Positions 8,614 through 18,465 of a stretch of 64,000 bases of DNA are shown here, one piece after another (the stretch's first letter is position 1; each line of letters starts with the position of its first letter). Source of the stretch: an uncultured Synechococcaceae cyanobacterium. Its GTDB lineage: Bacteria; Cyanobacteriota; Cyanobacteriia; PCC-6307; Cyanobiaceae. Under the pieces are notes generated by a model. It saw only the letters and a program-made list of their open reading frames with translations, did no database searches and was not told the DNA's origin. The stretch is taken from the NCBI GenBank assembly GCA_902536065.1, contig CACAVZ010000005.1, positions 34,676 to 98,675 on the forward strand. The letters run 5' to 3'. The position numbers and the translations under genes are program-made.

Positions 8614-9588
8614 TTGGTTTTTGAATCTAATTTATTATGCAAAATAATAGGTTTTATCCATTTGATTAATAACCAATTATATAAATCAAAATATCTGACA
8701 ATTTTTAAAAGGTTGGGAAGTCATAGTGTATTTGCACTTATCGCACTAATCGTAATTGGAGGTGCTACGAGAGTCATGGAGGCAGGACTTGCCTGTCCAG
8801 ATTGGCCATTATGTTATGGATCTTTTTTGCCTTTTAAACATATGAACCTAAGAGTATTTCTAGAGTGGTTTCATCGTCTAGATGCTTTTCTGGTTGGAAC
8901 ATTAATTCTTTTTAAATTTGCGCTTTCAATTATTTGGAAAAATAAAATTCCAAATTGGTTACCTAAAACTTATTCATTATTACTTTTTCTCGTTATTGTC
9001 CAAGGATCCTTTGGAGCTTTAACAGTAATAAACCTGCTTGATTCCTATGCTGTTACTGGCCATCTTTTAATAGCTTTTCTACTTCTCATTACAACAATTT
9101 CAATAAATCAAAATTTAGAAAATGACGACATTGAAGAGCCTTTAATTTGGTGGAGATTATTATTTTTTGTTCCTCTTTTACTTACTCTGATTCAATCTTT
9201 TATTGGCGTAAGACTTTCATCAACCTGGTCAGCGCATATTTGCTTATCTTTTAATAAACAATGTCTAATTCTAAATACACATAAATTATTTGCTTTTCCA
9301 ATTGCTTTCTCAATTTTATTGATTATTGCTATTGCATTTTATAAGAGAAGTTTTCTTGATGAAAATTGGAAATATCTCACAACACTTATTTTTCTCTTGT
9401 TTTCCCAAATTACTTTGGGTGTTTTAAGTCTTAAAACAAATTTAAATGAACCTATTTTTATTATCGGTCATCAACTTAACGCCTCTTTATTTATTGCGAT
9501 ATTAACAACATTAATTTTTAGAAATCCTTTTACCAAAAAAGGTCCAAACCACTCCCTTAATCCCCAAACGGTCGGTATCAACTCATGA
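8614..9588 (+). CDS. ctaA: Heme A synthase (Cox15/CtaA family)
   Basis: Membrane enzyme oxidising the C8 methyl of heme O to make heme A for the oxidase. The 324-residue frame has about eight spans and the family segment [21 protein letters not shown]. Conserved His positions include [28 protein letters not shown] and IGHQLNAS. No in-frame ATG is found near the N-terminus: the frame begins at TTG 8614, and a TTG at 8662 is an alternative with an AGG just upstream. It overlaps ctaB by four bases (ATGA). Confidence 0.9.
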   Translation: MVFESNLLCKIIGFIHLINNQLYKSKYLTIFKRLGSHSVFALIALIVIGGATRVMEAGLACPDWPLCYGSFLPFKHMNLRVFLEWFHRLDAFLVGTLILFKFALSIIWKNKIPNWLPKTYSLLLFLVIVQGSFGALTVINLLDSYAVTGHLLIAFLLLITTISINQNLENDDIEEPLIWWRLLFFVPLLLTLIQSFIGVRLSSTWSAHICLSFNKQCLILNTHKLFAFPIAFSILLIIAIAFYKRSFLDENWKYLTTLIFLLFSQITLGVLSLKTNLNEPIFIIGHQLNASLFIAILTTLIFRNPFTKKGPNHSLNPQTVGINS

Positions 9589-10586
9589 ACAGTAGTAACT
9601 TAGAAAACTTGAACTATAAATCTTCAATTAGGGATGAAGTTGTACCTTCAAGAAAAAGATTAACTTTACCGCCTTGGCTTGAAGTAGCGAAACCTAGATT
9701 AATCCCACTTTTACTGGCTACAACTTTGGGAGGAATGGCTTTAACAGAAGAATGGCCTTTGTCTTCCCCGAAACTTATCTGCACTTTAGGAGGAGGAGCT
9801 TTGGCAGCAGCAGCAGCAGGAGCTCTTAATTGCTTGTGGGAAATGGAATTAGATAAGCGGATGACAAGAACTAGCAAAAGAGCCTTGCCAGCAGGAAAGT
9901 TGTCATCTCAGACTGTATTTTTAGCCGCTGTATCATGTACTTTGGCAGCTTCGATGCTTTTAGTAAGTGGTGTAAATTATTTGGCTGCGGGTTTAACTCT
10001 TCTTGGTTTATTTAGCTACGTAATTTTATATACAGTTATTTTGAAACCTCGTACAACAAAAAATATTGTTTTCGGAGGAGTCGCTGGTGCGATACCACCC
10101 TTAGTTGGAGCATCTGCTGCTACAGGTCATGTAGGTCTTAGTGGTTGGTGGTTGTTTAGTTTAGTAATGTTATGGACCCCAGCTCATTTTTGGGCACTCG
10201 CAATTTTGTTGAAGGATGATTACGCATCTGTTGGAATTCCTATGCTCCCTTCTGTTAAAGGATCTGTTTTTACTGCTAAAGCGATTTCTCGTTACGGATG
10301 GGCAACAGTTTTAATGAGTATTATGGGAGTCTTTGCTTTACCTGAAGGAGGCCTCTTATACGGAATTATGTTATTGCCATTTAATGGAAGACTTTTGCAA
10401 TTAATTAATGAATTGAAGAAATCTCCTGATGATCTTTCAAAAGCAAAGTCTCTTTTTAGGTGGTCAATTCTTTATATGTTTGGCATTTGTCTTTTGTTAT
10501 TAATTTCTAGAACCCAACTATCAGTAGAATTTGAGCAGCAATCTATGCAAATATTTTTATCTATAGTATCCCTCCTTAGTAATTAA
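9585..10586 (+). CDS. ctaB: Protoheme IX farnesyltransferase (heme O synthase)
   Basis: UbiA-superfamily prenyltransferase that adds a farnesyl group to protoheme to form heme O, the substrate of CtaA. The 333-residue protein has about nine spans. The first Asp-rich active-site region reads [20 protein letters not shown] and is followed by the conserved [21 protein letters not shown] segment. The start ATG overlaps the ctaA stop, so the two heme A enzymes are coupled. It lies divergent to the oxidase structural genes they serve. Confidence 0.95.
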   Translation: MNSSNLENLNYKSSIRDEVVPSRKRLTLPPWLEVAKPRLIPLLLATTLGGMALTEEWPLSSPKLICTLGGGALAAAAAGALNCLWEMELDKRMTRTSKRALPAGKLSSQTVFLAAVSCTLAASMLLVSGVNYLAAGLTLLGLFSYVILYTVILKPRTTKNIVFGGVAGAIPPLVGASAATGHVGLSGWWLFSLVMLWTPAHFWALAILLKDDYASVGIPMLPSVKGSVFTAKAISRYGWATVLMSIMGVFALPEGGLLYGIMLLPFNGRLLQLINELKKSPDDLSKAKSLFRWSILYMFGICLLLLISRTQLSVEFEQQSMQIFLSIVSLLSN

Positions 10587-10622
10587 ATTAGATGTAAAAT
10601 GTTTTTTAAATAAATTGTAAGT

Positions 10623-11642
10623 TTGATGAATTTTATAAAAGTTAAAGGGGTCTCAAAATCTTATTCAGATATCAATGCATTAAAAAATTTATCGATGGAA
10701 ATTGAAGCTGGTACATTATTTGGAATACTAGGTCCAAATGGTGCTGGTAAATCTACTCTAATAAAAATACTCGCTACTTTAATAGAGCCTGATAGCGGAG
10801 AAGTTTTTATAAATAATATTAATCTGATTAAAAATTCAAGGAAAATTAGAGAATTAATTGGTTATGTTGCCCAAGACATTGCACTTGATAAAATATTAAC
10901 TGGACGAGAGCTTTTGGATTTTCAATCAGATTTATATCACATTAATAAAAACAAAAAATTTGAAAGGATAAAGAAATTAATAGATCAATTAGAAATGAAT
11001 AATTGGATTGATCGTAAGTGCGGAACTTATTCAGGGGGAATGAAAAGAAGAATAGATCTTGCAGCTGGACTTTTACATTTGCCTCAAGTATTAATTTTGG
11101 ATGAACCTACTGTTGGTTTAGATATTGAAAGTAGAAATATTATATGGCAACTTTTGAAAGATTTGAGAAATAATGGAATGACCATTATTTTAAGCAGTCA
11201 CTATCTTGATGAAATAGATAAATTAGCAGACAGATTGGTGATAATTGATGATGGAAGAGTTATAGCTCAAGGCACTCCTTCAGAGCTCAAAAATAAATTA
11301 GGAGGAGATAGAGTAACATTGAAAGTAAGAGAATTTAGTAATCAGGAAGAAGCAAAAAACATATGTCAAATTTTATCTTCAATAGATGGAATTAGTCAGA
11401 TTATCATAAATGAAGCTCAAGGTTTCTCGATAAATTTTGTAGCAGATAAGAAAAAAGATTTACTTACGAAGATAAAAGTGGAATTGGCCTTCTCAAAGGT
11501 TGCAATTTTTTCTCTTACCCAAAGTCAGCCAAGCTTGGATGATGTATATCTACAGGCAACCGGGAAAACATTAATGGATGCTGAAATTTCTATGGCAGGT
11601 AAAAGAGATCTAAAAAAAGAATCAAAGCAATCCATGAGATAA
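10623..11642 (+). CDS. ABC-2 type exporter ATP-binding protein (DrrA-like)
   Basis: The 339-residue ATPase has Walker A GPNGAGKST (residues 37-45), signature YSGGMKRR, Walker B LILDEP and a switch His in LSSHYLDE. The C-terminal extension of about 100 residues is typical of DrrA/CcmA-like ABC-2 ATPases. The permease gene follows 48 bp later on the same strand, making a two-component exporter. Substrate is unknown; relatives export lipids, polysaccharides or drugs. It starts 36 bp after ctaB, but no functional link to heme export is shown. Confidence 0.92.
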   Translation: MMNFIKVKGVSKSYSDINALKNLSMEIEAGTLFGILGPNGAGKSTLIKILATLIEPDSGEVFINNINLIKNSRKIRELIGYVAQDIALDKILTGRELLDFQSDLYHINKNKKFERIKKLIDQLEMNNWIDRKCGTYSGGMKRRIDLAAGLLHLPQVLILDEPTVGLDIESRNIIWQLLKDLRNNGMTIILSSHYLDEIDKLADRLVIIDDGRVIAQGTPSELKNKLGGDRVTLKVREFSNQEEAKNICQILSSIDGISQIIINEAQGFSINFVADKKKDLLTKIKVELAFSKVAIFSLTQSQPSLDDVYLQATGKTLMDAEISMAGKRDLKKESKQSMR

Positions 11643-11690
11643 AAAAATTTTTGGTTAACTAACTATAATGAGTACTAATTACTGCTAATT

Positions 11691-12515
11691 ATGGAATTAC
11701 AACAGTATAATTTATTTTTTTTATATCAAGAAACATTTGCCTTAACAAAGAGATTATTTATTCAATTAAAAAGAAGACCATCAACTCTTTTAGCAGGAAT
11801 ATTACAACCCATAATTTGGCTTTTTTTATTTGGAGCATTATTCTCTAAAGCTCCTGAAGGTTTTTTGCCAGGAGTTGATTCTTATGGGAATTTTTTAGGA
11901 GCAGGACTTATTGTTTTTACTGCTTTTAGTGGAGCCCTAAACTCTGGTCTTCCTCTAATGTTTGATAGAGAGTTTGGATTTCTTAATAGATTACTTGTGG
12001 CTCCTTTAACCAGTAGATTATCCATAGTTTTATCATCTTTTTTTTACATAACAATCTTGAGCTTTGTTCAAAGTATTGTAATAATGATAGTTTCATACAT
12101 TTTGGGTTATGGATGGCCCAACTTATATGGTTTAGGAATTGTGTTTACAACACTAATTTTATTAGTTCTTTTTGTGACATCAATAAGTTTATGTTTAGCG
12201 TTTGTTTTGCCAGGACATATTGAATTAATCGCTCTTATATTCGTAATAAATTTACCTCTTCTCTTTGCGAGTACTGCTTTAGCTCCAATTTCTTTTATGC
12301 CAAATTGGCTTGGATGGTTAGCTTCATTAAATCCATTAACTTTTGCTATTGAGCCAATTAGGACTGCCTATACACAAACTATGGATTTAGAATTAGTGGC
12401 TTTACATGCCCCATATGGTGATTTAACTTGTAAGAGTTGTATCTCAATTTTATTTTCTTTAACAGTTTTATCCTTGATTATTATAAGGCCTCTGTTAAAT
12501 AGAAAGTTAAATTAG
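11691..12515 (+). CDS. ABC-2 type exporter permease
   Basis: The 274-residue membrane protein has six predicted spans and the ABC-2 pattern: an amphipathic N-terminus (RLFIQLKRRPSTLLAG), a first span LQPIIWLFLFG, and late LNPLTFAIEPIRTAY, a signature of DrrB-like permeases. It pairs with the ATPase directly upstream. The gene after it starts 7 bp beyond its stop and may be in the same transcript. Transported substrate not inferable. Confidence 0.92.
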   Translation: MELQQYNLFFLYQETFALTKRLFIQLKRRPSTLLAGILQPIIWLFLFGALFSKAPEGFLPGVDSYGNFLGAGLIVFTAFSGALNSGLPLMFDREFGFLNRLLVAPLTSRLSIVLSSFFYITILSFVQSIVIMIVSYILGYGWPNLYGLGIVFTTLILLVLFVTSISLCLAFVLPGHIELIALIFVINLPLLFASTALAPISFMPNWLGWLASLNPLTFAIEPIRTAYTQTMDLELVALHAPYGDLTCKSCISILFSLTVLSLIIIRPLLNRKLN

Positions 12516-12522
12516 AAATTTT

Positions 12523-12999
12523 ATGCTTTTAAAAAATCATTTAATAGAAGTTTTTAAACAAGCCTCTCTAGAAGATAATTCTTTGCTTAAAGAAAATATT
12601 GTTATTAAGTGGGTCCATAGATTTGGCTTTGATTCTTTAAATGATTTATTAAGCCATAGTCCAGTACTAGAGGAAAATCAGTATAAAGAAGTAAATCAAG
12701 AACAAATCTCTTTAATTGATGAAGTAGATAAAGAAGTAAATCAAGAACAAATCTCTTTAATTGATGAAGTAGATAAAGAAGTAAATCAAGAACAAATCAA
12801 ATTTGAATTAAAAAATTTAGGAAATATAGAAGAAACTAAGTGGGAATCCAATGGAGTGGAAATTTCTTGCGGTAATGGAGTATTTAGCAATAATCAAAAT
12901 TCTAATAATAATGAAAAACTCATCGATAACCAAAAATTACCACTGCCTAATATTAAAAATTTAAGAAAGTGGATTAACAACGATAAAAAAGCTAGTTAG
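12523..12999 (+). CDS. Unknown protein with a 15-residue tandem repeat
   Basis: The 158-residue acidic protein is not recognised. Residues 1-50 form a plausibly folded helical segment. A central repeat carries two full copies and a partial third of KEVNQEQISLIDEVD. An Asn-rich linker follows, then a short basic Pro-containing C-terminus (LPLPNIKNLRKW). No signal peptide or membrane span. It starts 7 bp after the permease gene and ends 3 bp before the convergent groEL, over a shared hairpin. The almost identical DNA copies mean the repeat number probably varies between strains. Confidence 0.7.
   Translation: MLLKNHLIEVFKQASLEDNSLLKENIVIKWVHRFGFDSLNDLLSHSPVLEENQYKEVNQEQISLIDEVDKEVNQEQISLIDEVDKEVNQEQIKFELKNLGNIEETKWESNGVEISCGNGVFSNNQNSNNNEKLIDNQKLPLPNIKNLRKWINNDKKAS
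12685..12798 (+). repeat. 45-bp in-frame tandem repeat, 2.5 copies
   Basis: Two identical 45-bp units (12685-12729 and 12730-12774) are followed by 24 bp of a third. The unit is a multiple of three, so copy-number change keeps the reading frame. The identity of the copies points to recent slippage duplication. Confidence 0.95.
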
Positions 13000-13004
13000 C
13001 TTTT
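12987..13004. terminator. Shared hairpin between the repeat gene and groEL
   Basis: Arms AAAAGCT and AGCTTTT with an AGTT loop cover the end of the plus-strand gene and reach the groEL stop codon. On the minus strand the stem is followed by a T run, the expected form of an intrinsic terminator for groEL. It may also serve the plus-strand gene, though its downstream T tract is short. Confidence 0.6.
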
Positions 13005-14748
13005 ACATCATACCTGGCATTCCCATGCCACCCATTCCTGGCATGCCCATGCCACCCATACCTGGCATTCCCATGCCACCCATACCTGGCATTCCCATGC
13101 CACCCATTCCTGGCATTCCCATGCCACCCATTCCTCCCATTGGATCTGCACCTGGTCCTCCAGGGGCTGCGGCTTCAGGCTCTGGAATGTCGGCCATCGC
13201 AACTTCTGTTGTGAGGAGCATAGCTGCAATAGATACTGAATCTTGAAGAGCTAATCTTATTACTTTGGTTGGATCTAATATCCCTGAATCTTTTAAATCC
13301 TCATATTTGCCTGAATTAGCATTAAAGCCTTTGTTAAGTCTTTTAATTTCAGCGACAACAACATCTCCATTAAAACCAGCATTTTTTGCTATTTGTTTGG
13401 TGGGTTCCAAGAGGGCTTCTTTGACTATATTTATCCCTGTTCTTAAATCATCTGAAGATGTTTCACTTAAATTTAAAAGGTCATTTGATATTTCAATTAA
13501 CGTTTGTCCTCCTCCAGAAACAACACCCTCTTCAATAGCAGCTTTCGTAGCATTAAGGGAATCTTCGATTCTTAATTTTTTATACTTCATCTCTGTTTCT
13601 GTAGCAGCTCCTACTTTGATAAGAGCTACTCCTCCAGCTAGTTTGGCTATCCTTTCATTGATTTTATCTTGATCATACTCAGATTCAGTTATATTAACTT
13701 CTCTCTTTAATTTCTCTACTCTCTCTTTAACTAAATCTTTAGTGTCTTCGAAGGCAACAATTGTAGTTTTGTCCTTTGTGATTGTTATTTTTTTTGCTTT
13801 ACCTAAATCATTAATCGATACTTTATCAAGTGTCATCGATTTATCTTCGCTAATTAACTTAGCCCCTGTAAGAATTGCAATATCTTCGAGGGCAGCTTTT
13901 CTTCTCTCACCAAATAAAGGAGCCCTTACGGAAGCAACATTTAAAACCCCACTATTCTTATTTAAAACCAGAGTAGTTAAAGCCTCTCCTTCGATATCTT
14001 CAGCAAGAATTAGAAAAGGTGAGCCTGACTTCTGAATTTCTTCAAGTATTGGAACTAGATCAACTAAAGTAGAGACTTTTTGATCAGTTATTAATATTTT
14101 AGGATTTTCAAGTTCACAAACTTGTCTTTCTTGGTCTGTTACAAAATATGGAGAACTATAACCTCTATCAAAAGACATACCTTCAGTTATATCTAATTCT
14201 GTTTCTAATGATTGCGATTCTTCGACAGTTATTACACCATCTGAAGTAACAATATCCATTGCTTTCGAAATTATAGATCCAATTTCTTCATCACCTCCAG
14301 CACTGACTGTTGCAACTTTTTGGATGTCAGAACCACTTAATGAAATACTTTTGGAACTTAATTTTTCTAAGACAAAAGATAGGCCTGCCTCCATACCTTT
14401 TTTTAACTCCATAGGGTTTGCGCCAGAAGCAATATTTTTCAATCCCTCCTGAATCATCTTCTGAGTCAAAATAGTCGCTGTTGTTGTACCATCACCAGCA
14501 CTCTCTTTTGTCTTGGATGCCACTTGTTCTATTAATTTTGCACCTAAATTAGAAATAGGGTTTTCAATCTCAATCTCTTTAGCAACAGTGGATCCATCTC
14601 TTACTATATCTGGCGAACCAAATTTTCTTTCTATTACTACGTTTTTTGCCTTCGGACCAATAGTAACCTTTACTGCATTAGCTACGAAATTTACACCTTT
14701 TTCTAGCGCTTCTCTTGATTCATTAGAAAAACTTAACTGTTTTGCCAT
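13003..14748 (-). CDS. groL: Chaperonin GroEL (60 kDa) with expanded Gly/Met tail
   Basis: ATP-driven folding chamber subunit. The 581-residue product shows the family core: [27 protein letters not shown], the ATP site [13 protein letters not shown] and a late [17 protein letters not shown]. Family members are usually about 545 residues. The excess is a C-terminal tail made of five GGMGMPGM units instead of the normal short GGM tail. No groES lies next to it and no CIRCE element is visible upstream, so this is probably the second, monocistronic cyanobacterial GroEL rather than the groES-linked copy. A hairpin follows the stop. Confidence 0.97.
   Translation of the reverse strand: MAKQLSFSNESREALEKGVNFVANAVKVTIGPKAKNVVIERKFGSPDIVRDGSTVAKEIEIENPISNLGAKLIEQVASKTKESAGDGTTTATILTQKMIQEGLKNIASGANPMELKKGMEAGLSFVLEKLSSKSISLSGSDIQKVATVSAGGDEEIGSIISKAMDIVTSDGVITVEESQSLETELDITEGMSFDRGYSSPYFVTDQERQVCELENPKILITDQKVSTLVDLVPILEEIQKSGSPFLILAEDIEGEALTTLVLNKNSGVLNVASVRAPLFGERRKAALEDIAILTGAKLISEDKSMTLDKVSINDLGKAKKITITKDKTTIVAFEDTKDLVKERVEKLKREVNITESEYDQDKINERIAKLAGGVALIKVGAATETEMKYKKLRIEDSLNATKAAIEEGVVSGGGQTLIEISNDLLNLSETSSDDLRTGINIVKEALLEPTKQIAKNAGFNGDVVVAEIKRLNKGFNANSGKYEDLKDSGILDPTKVIRLALQDSVSIAAMLLTTEVAMADIPEPEAAAPGGPGADPMGGMGGMGMPGMGGMGMPGMGGMGMPGMGGMGMPGMGGMGMPGMM
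13011..13130 (-). repeat. 24-bp tandem repeat encoding the GroEL tail
   Basis: About five near-identical 24-bp units, each encoding GGMGMPGM, differ only at a few third positions. The period is a multiple of three, so expansions stay in frame. The periodicity also creates long open frames in other readings, which are shadows. Confidence 0.93.
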
Positions 14749-14879
14749 GTTTACTGGATCTTTTATCTTATTCTAATCTCCCATAGAATCATTTTTAAGG
14801 GATATTTAATTAAGTGGGGAAAGCCGAATTTCTTTTAATGAGACATACAAATTAAGTCAAATAAGAGTATCTTTAAGAT

Positions 14880-15059
14880 ATGAATGAAACAAATAATCTC
14901 ATTTTTACTCTTACCGCAATCCTCGCGATTGCTATGACACTAATATATTTTCCTCTTAGGTTTTTCTTAACTTTAACGGCTAGAAGTCGAAGACTAAAGC
15001 TCTTACAAAAAATTAGAAGATTAAGAGATGAATTGGGCCAACCTTACGAAAGTACATAA
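14880..15059 (+). CDS. Small single-span membrane protein, 59 residues
   Basis: ATG at 14880 opens a 59-residue frame ending 1 bp before the convergent fabG end. Residues 8-34 are hydrophobic (LIFTLTAILAIAMTLIYFPL), followed by a strongly basic cytoplasmic-type tail (ARSRRLKLLQKIRRLRDEL) that fits the positive-inside rule. It fills an otherwise empty gap between groEL and fabG. Function is unknown. The composition and compact placement make it a likely real gene, but homology was not checked. Confidence 0.7.
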   Translation: MNETNNLIFTLTAILAIAMTLIYFPLRFFLTLTARSRRLKLLQKIRRLRDELGQPYEST

Positions 15060-15809
15060 TTAAATACTCATACCACCATCAATACTAATTGTTTGCCCTG
15101 TAATGTAACTTCCAGCATTACTTGCAACTAAAAATGATACTAAATTTGCAATTTGAGAACAATTTCCTAATTTCCCCAAAGGAATAACTTTAAGAATATC
15201 TTCAGTATTAAGTTTTTCAGTCATCTCTGTTTCGATAAAGCCTGGAGCTATTGCGTTTACGTTTATACCTCTTGAAGCAAATTCTTTAGCGCAAGTTTTG
15301 GTGAATCCAATAACTCCAGCTTTGGCTGCAGAATAATTTGCTTGACCGGGATTACCAATTAATCCAACAACAGATGAAATATTTACTATACTTCCACTTC
15401 TTTTTTTCATCATAAATTTTGAAGCATATTTTGTACAAAGAAAAACTCCTTTTAAGTTTGTATTTAGTACGTCATCCCATTGTTCCGATTTCATTCTCAT
15501 CAATAGTCCATCTCTAGTAATACCAGCATTATTAATGAGGATATCAATGGTGCCATTAATTTTGATAATTTCTTCAAAAGCTGAACTTACAGAATCTTCT
15601 TTTGAAACATCAAACTTTAATTTATGAGCTTTACCTCTCAAATTTTTTATTGAATTCACAACTTCTTCAGCTTTTTCATCAGAAGAAGAGTAATTAATAA
15701 AAACTTCTGCTCCTAAGCGGCTTAGTTCTAAAGCAATTTCTTTACCAATTCCTCTGCTAGCTCCAGTGATTAAAGCAACTTTGCCTGATAATGAATCTGT
15801 ATTGGACAT
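15060..15809 (-). CDS. fabG: 3-oxoacyl-[acyl-carrier-protein] reductase
   Basis: NADPH-dependent reductase of the fatty acid elongation cycle. The 249-residue SDR protein has the cofactor motif TGASRGIG (residues 16-23), NNAG (about 91-94), catalytic Ser in VNISSVVG, Tyr and Lys in YSAAKAG, and the FabG-type ending GSYITGQTISIDGGMSI. Normal length. It is separated by 92 bp from the divergent ispD. Confidence 0.95.
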   Translation of the reverse strand: MSNTDSLSGKVALITGASRGIGKEIALELSRLGAEVFINYSSSDEKAEEVVNSIKNLRGKAHKLKFDVSKEDSVSSAFEEIIKINGTIDILINNAGITRDGLLMRMKSEQWDDVLNTNLKGVFLCTKYASKFMMKKRSGSIVNISSVVGLIGNPGQANYSAAKAGVIGFTKTCAKEFASRGINVNAIAPGFIETEMTEKLNTEDILKVIPLGKLGNCSQIANLVSFLVASNAGSYITGQTISIDGGMSI

Positions 15810-15901
15810 TATGAAATTTTATAATTTTCAATCGTAGTACTATTTGTGTAAAGATATTGCTTTTATTTATAATTATCTAGAAAATATTAAGACCTTCTAT
15901 T

Positions 15902-16573
15902 GTGCACTTTTTAATACCAGCTGCAGGGAGCGGTAGCAGAATGAAAGCTGGAAAAAATAAATTACTTATTGATTTAGAGGGAGAGTCTTTGATTTATTGG
16001 ACACTTAAATCTGTATTTTCTGCAAGCTCAGTAAATTGGGTCGGAATAATTGGACAACCGAAAGATAAAAATTTATTATTAAATTCAGCAAAGGATTTTG
16101 CCCATAAAGTTCATTGGATAAATGGTGGTGAAACCAGACAACAGTCAGTTTTTAATGGTTTAAAAGCGTTACCAAAAGATGCTGAAAAAGTTTTAATACA
16201 TGATGGTGCTAGATGTCTAATTAATCCTGAATTAATTGACCAATGTGCTAGGCAACTAGATGAAAATGAAGCTGTTATTTTGGCTACTAAGGTAACTGAC
16301 ACAATAAAGATTGTTGATAATGAAGGTTTTATTAAAGAAACACCAGATAGAAATTATTTATGGGCAGCGCAAACTCCTCAGGGCTTTTTAGTAGATAGCT
16401 TAAAAAAAGCTCATAAGATGGCAATTGATAAAAACTGGAAAGTCACGGATGATGCCTCACTATTCGAAATGCTTAATTTGAAAGTGAAGATTATTGAAGG
16501 AACTTATTCAAATATAAAAATTACATCCCCTATAGATTTGAAAATAGCAAAACTTTTTGTGAAGAACCCCTAG
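15902..16573 (+). CDS. ispD: 2-C-methyl-D-erythritol 4-phosphate cytidylyltransferase
   Basis: Third step of the MEP isoprenoid pathway: CTP plus MEP gives CDP-ME. The 223-residue protein has the nucleotidyltransferase start LIPAAGSGSRMKAGKNK, the central VLIHDGARCLI, and TDDASLFE with ITSPIDLKIA near the end, all IspD hallmarks. The start is GTG at 15902, directly before HFLIPAAGSG; no nearer ATG fits. Its stop abuts the stop of the convergent LD-carboxypeptidase gene with no gap. Confidence 0.95.
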   Translation: MHFLIPAAGSGSRMKAGKNKLLIDLEGESLIYWTLKSVFSASSVNWVGIIGQPKDKNLLLNSAKDFAHKVHWINGGETRQQSVFNGLKALPKDAEKVLIHDGARCLINPELIDQCARQLDENEAVILATKVTDTIKIVDNEGFIKETPDRNYLWAAQTPQGFLVDSLKKAHKMAIDKNWKVTDDASLFEMLNLKVKIIEGTYSNIKITSPIDLKIAKLFVKNP

Positions 16574-17443
16574 TTAAAAAGGTGTATCGATACTAAGAAT
16601 GCCATTGTCACCATTTAAGGTGGCTTCGTATCCTAAAGGAATGCAAGCATTTCCCGATATGTGGCCTATTGGGAGGTCAAAAAGAATAGGAAAATCAAAT
16701 TCTTGGAGTCTTTCAATAATGCAGTTTTTTAGTAAATCTTTCCATTCAAGGTCGCAGGAATCATTAGAAAAACTTCCGAATCCAATACCAGCAATTTCAG
16801 TAAGTGTTTTTGTCATTCTGAGGTAAGTCAACATACGATCAATTTTATAAATATCTTCATTAATATCTTCAAAAATTATTATTTTTCCTTTGCAGTCAGG
16901 AAAGTGATTTGTACCAATTAAAAAAGTAGCAATAGTTAAGTTAGAAACGATAATTTCCCCTTTAGCTTTTCCAGCTCTTAAAGGAATTCCTCTTATATCC
17001 TCAACATATCCCTCAAAAAGTAAATTTCTTAATCTCTTTAGACTCCATTCTGGCTCTTTGAAAAGGGTAGTAACCATTGGGCCATGAATAGAACCTATAA
17101 ATCCTTGAGAATATTTAGATAGTAATAAAGAACATGTATCTGAGAATCCAAGCATTAAACCATGCTGCCAAGGAGGTTCTTTTTCTAAAAGTCTTGCTGA
17201 ACCCCAGCCTCCTTTTGCGAAAATGATTAGCTTACTATTTTGTGCTTTTCCCAGTTCTTCAAATCTAGTTAAATCATCACCTGCAAAATAACCAAATTTT
17301 TTTGATAGAGAATTATTTTTATTAATTTCCAAGCCCCAGTTTCTTAAGATTTCTATGCCTTTTTGAAAATTTTCGTCTTCATCAATGAAGGAGCCTGGAG
17401 CTAAAATGTCTATTTGATCCCCTTTTTTTAATCTAAAAACCAT
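16574..17443 (-). CDS. ldcA: LD-carboxypeptidase family protein (peptidase S66)
   Basis: Probable cytosolic muropeptide LD-carboxypeptidase acting in peptidoglycan recycling. The 289-residue protein has the nucleophile region FAKGGWGSARLL (Ser of GWGS), a catalytic Glu candidate in IIFEDINEDIY and a late His in LPIGHISGNACIPLG, which matches the S66 Ser-Glu-His triad layout. Normal length. Its ATG lies 9 bp after the ubiA stop on the same strand, so it is probably co-transcribed with the UbiA-type gene. Confidence 0.88.
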   Translation of the reverse strand: MVFRLKKGDQIDILAPGSFIDEDENFQKGIEILRNWGLEINKNNSLSKKFGYFAGDDLTRFEELGKAQNSKLIIFAKGGWGSARLLEKEPPWQHGLMLGFSDTCSLLLSKYSQGFIGSIHGPMVTTLFKEPEWSLKRLRNLLFEGYVEDIRGIPLRAGKAKGEIIVSNLTIATFLIGTNHFPDCKGKIIIFEDINEDIYKIDRMLTYLRMTKTLTEIAGIGFGSFSNDSCDLEWKDLLKNCIIERLQEFDFPILFDLPIGHISGNACIPLGYEATLNGDNGILSIDTPF

Positions 17444-17452
17444 TTTTAGAAT

Positions 17453-18361
17453 TCATGAGGCAATAATAATTCCTAATAAAAGGACTCCTCCATAAATTGA
17501 TTGATTTTTGAAGTGATTCCCAATATTTTTTATTGATTGCTTTTCCTCAGGAAATACTTTTAGTATATCTCTCTGCATTAAGATTGACGTTGTAAGCCAA
17601 ATTGGCCAAAAAATAAAATCCATTTGATTAATAAATCCACATAATGCTAAAAAACAAGAAGTTAAAAAATAACAAATTTGAATAGTTATTCTTGTTTTGT
17701 TCTGGAGGTTAACAGCGGAACTATTTATTCCAATTTTGATATCATATTTTTTATCTGCTAAAGCATAAATCGTGTCAAAGCCAAAAGTCCAAAAAATAGT
17801 AGCTAGCCAGCAAAATAATAAAACAATACTATTTAAATTGCCTTCATTTGCGGCCCAGGGAATTAAGACAGCAAAACCCCAGCATATAGATAAGATTAAT
17901 TGAGGATATTTAAACCATCTTTTGGCAGAAGGATAAATTAAAATAATAGGTAAGGCTAAAAAAGCAAGTGAAATGGAAAGGATTCTGCCATGCTGAGGTA
18001 GTGACAAAGTTAAAAAGAAGCTACAAAAAATTAAAAAGAAAAGAATTGAATAAGCCGTTTTAAGACTGATTTTATTTGCAGCTAGAGGTCTATTTTTTGT
18101 CCTAAAAACTCTTTGATCAATTTTTTTGTCCCAAATATCATTTACTACGCAGCCTAATCCACTTACTAGAAGTCCTCCCAGTATTATTCTTAGCAACATT
18201 AATAGTGTTGGATTAGCATCTGGGGTTAAATATAAACTCCATCCAGCAGGAATAAGTAAGATCATTCTTCCAGTCGGCTTATTCCACCTTAATAATTCAA
18301 AAAAAGTAACTAATTTAATTTGTAGATTTTTATTTTGCATATAAACTATTGTATATTTCAT
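17453..18361 (-). CDS. ubiA: 4-hydroxybenzoate polyprenyltransferase (UbiA family)
   Basis: Membrane prenyltransferase, in cyanobacteria implicated in plastoquinone synthesis from 4-hydroxybenzoate. The 302-residue protein has about eight spans. The first Asp motif is VNDIWDKKIDQRV with NRPLAANKIS after it; the second is FDTIYALADKKYD. The region RWNKPTGRMILLIPAGWSL near the start is typical. The frame starts at ATG 18361, but the ATG at 18340 (MQNKN) is an equally plausible start. Divergent from ppx. Confidence 0.9.
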   Translation of the reverse strand: MKYTIVYMQNKNLQIKLVTFFELLRWNKPTGRMILLIPAGWSLYLTPDANPTLLMLLRIILGGLLVSGLGCVVNDIWDKKIDQRVFRTKNRPLAANKISLKTAYSILFFLIFCSFFLTLSLPQHGRILSISLAFLALPIILIYPSAKRWFKYPQLILSICWGFAVLIPWAANEGNLNSIVLLFCWLATIFWTFGFDTIYALADKKYDIKIGINSSAVNLQNKTRITIQICYFLTSCFLALCGFINQMDFIFWPIWLTTSILMQRDILKVFPEEKQSIKNIGNHFKNQSIYGGVLLLGIIIAS

Positions 18362-18465
18362 AACTTTAAATAATCTTACTAGGATTAAATGATTTCTATT
18401 ATTTAATAATCAATATTGGGTATATTAATTAATGGATTAAAGATATCTGCATCTTATAAAAAGAA

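Noticed and set aside
12685..13130. Tandem repeats as a possible CRISPR array
   Set aside because: Units are contiguous, in coding frame and have no spacers; no cas gene is in the window.
13008..13246. Long open frames in other readings of the GroEL tail, including one with WVAWECQ-type repeats
   Set aside because: They are products of the 24-bp periodicity of the groEL coding repeat, have odd composition and lack their own start context.
14749..14879. Search for a CIRCE element or groES upstream of groEL
   Set aside because: No TTAGCACTC-type inverted repeat and no groES-like frame were found.
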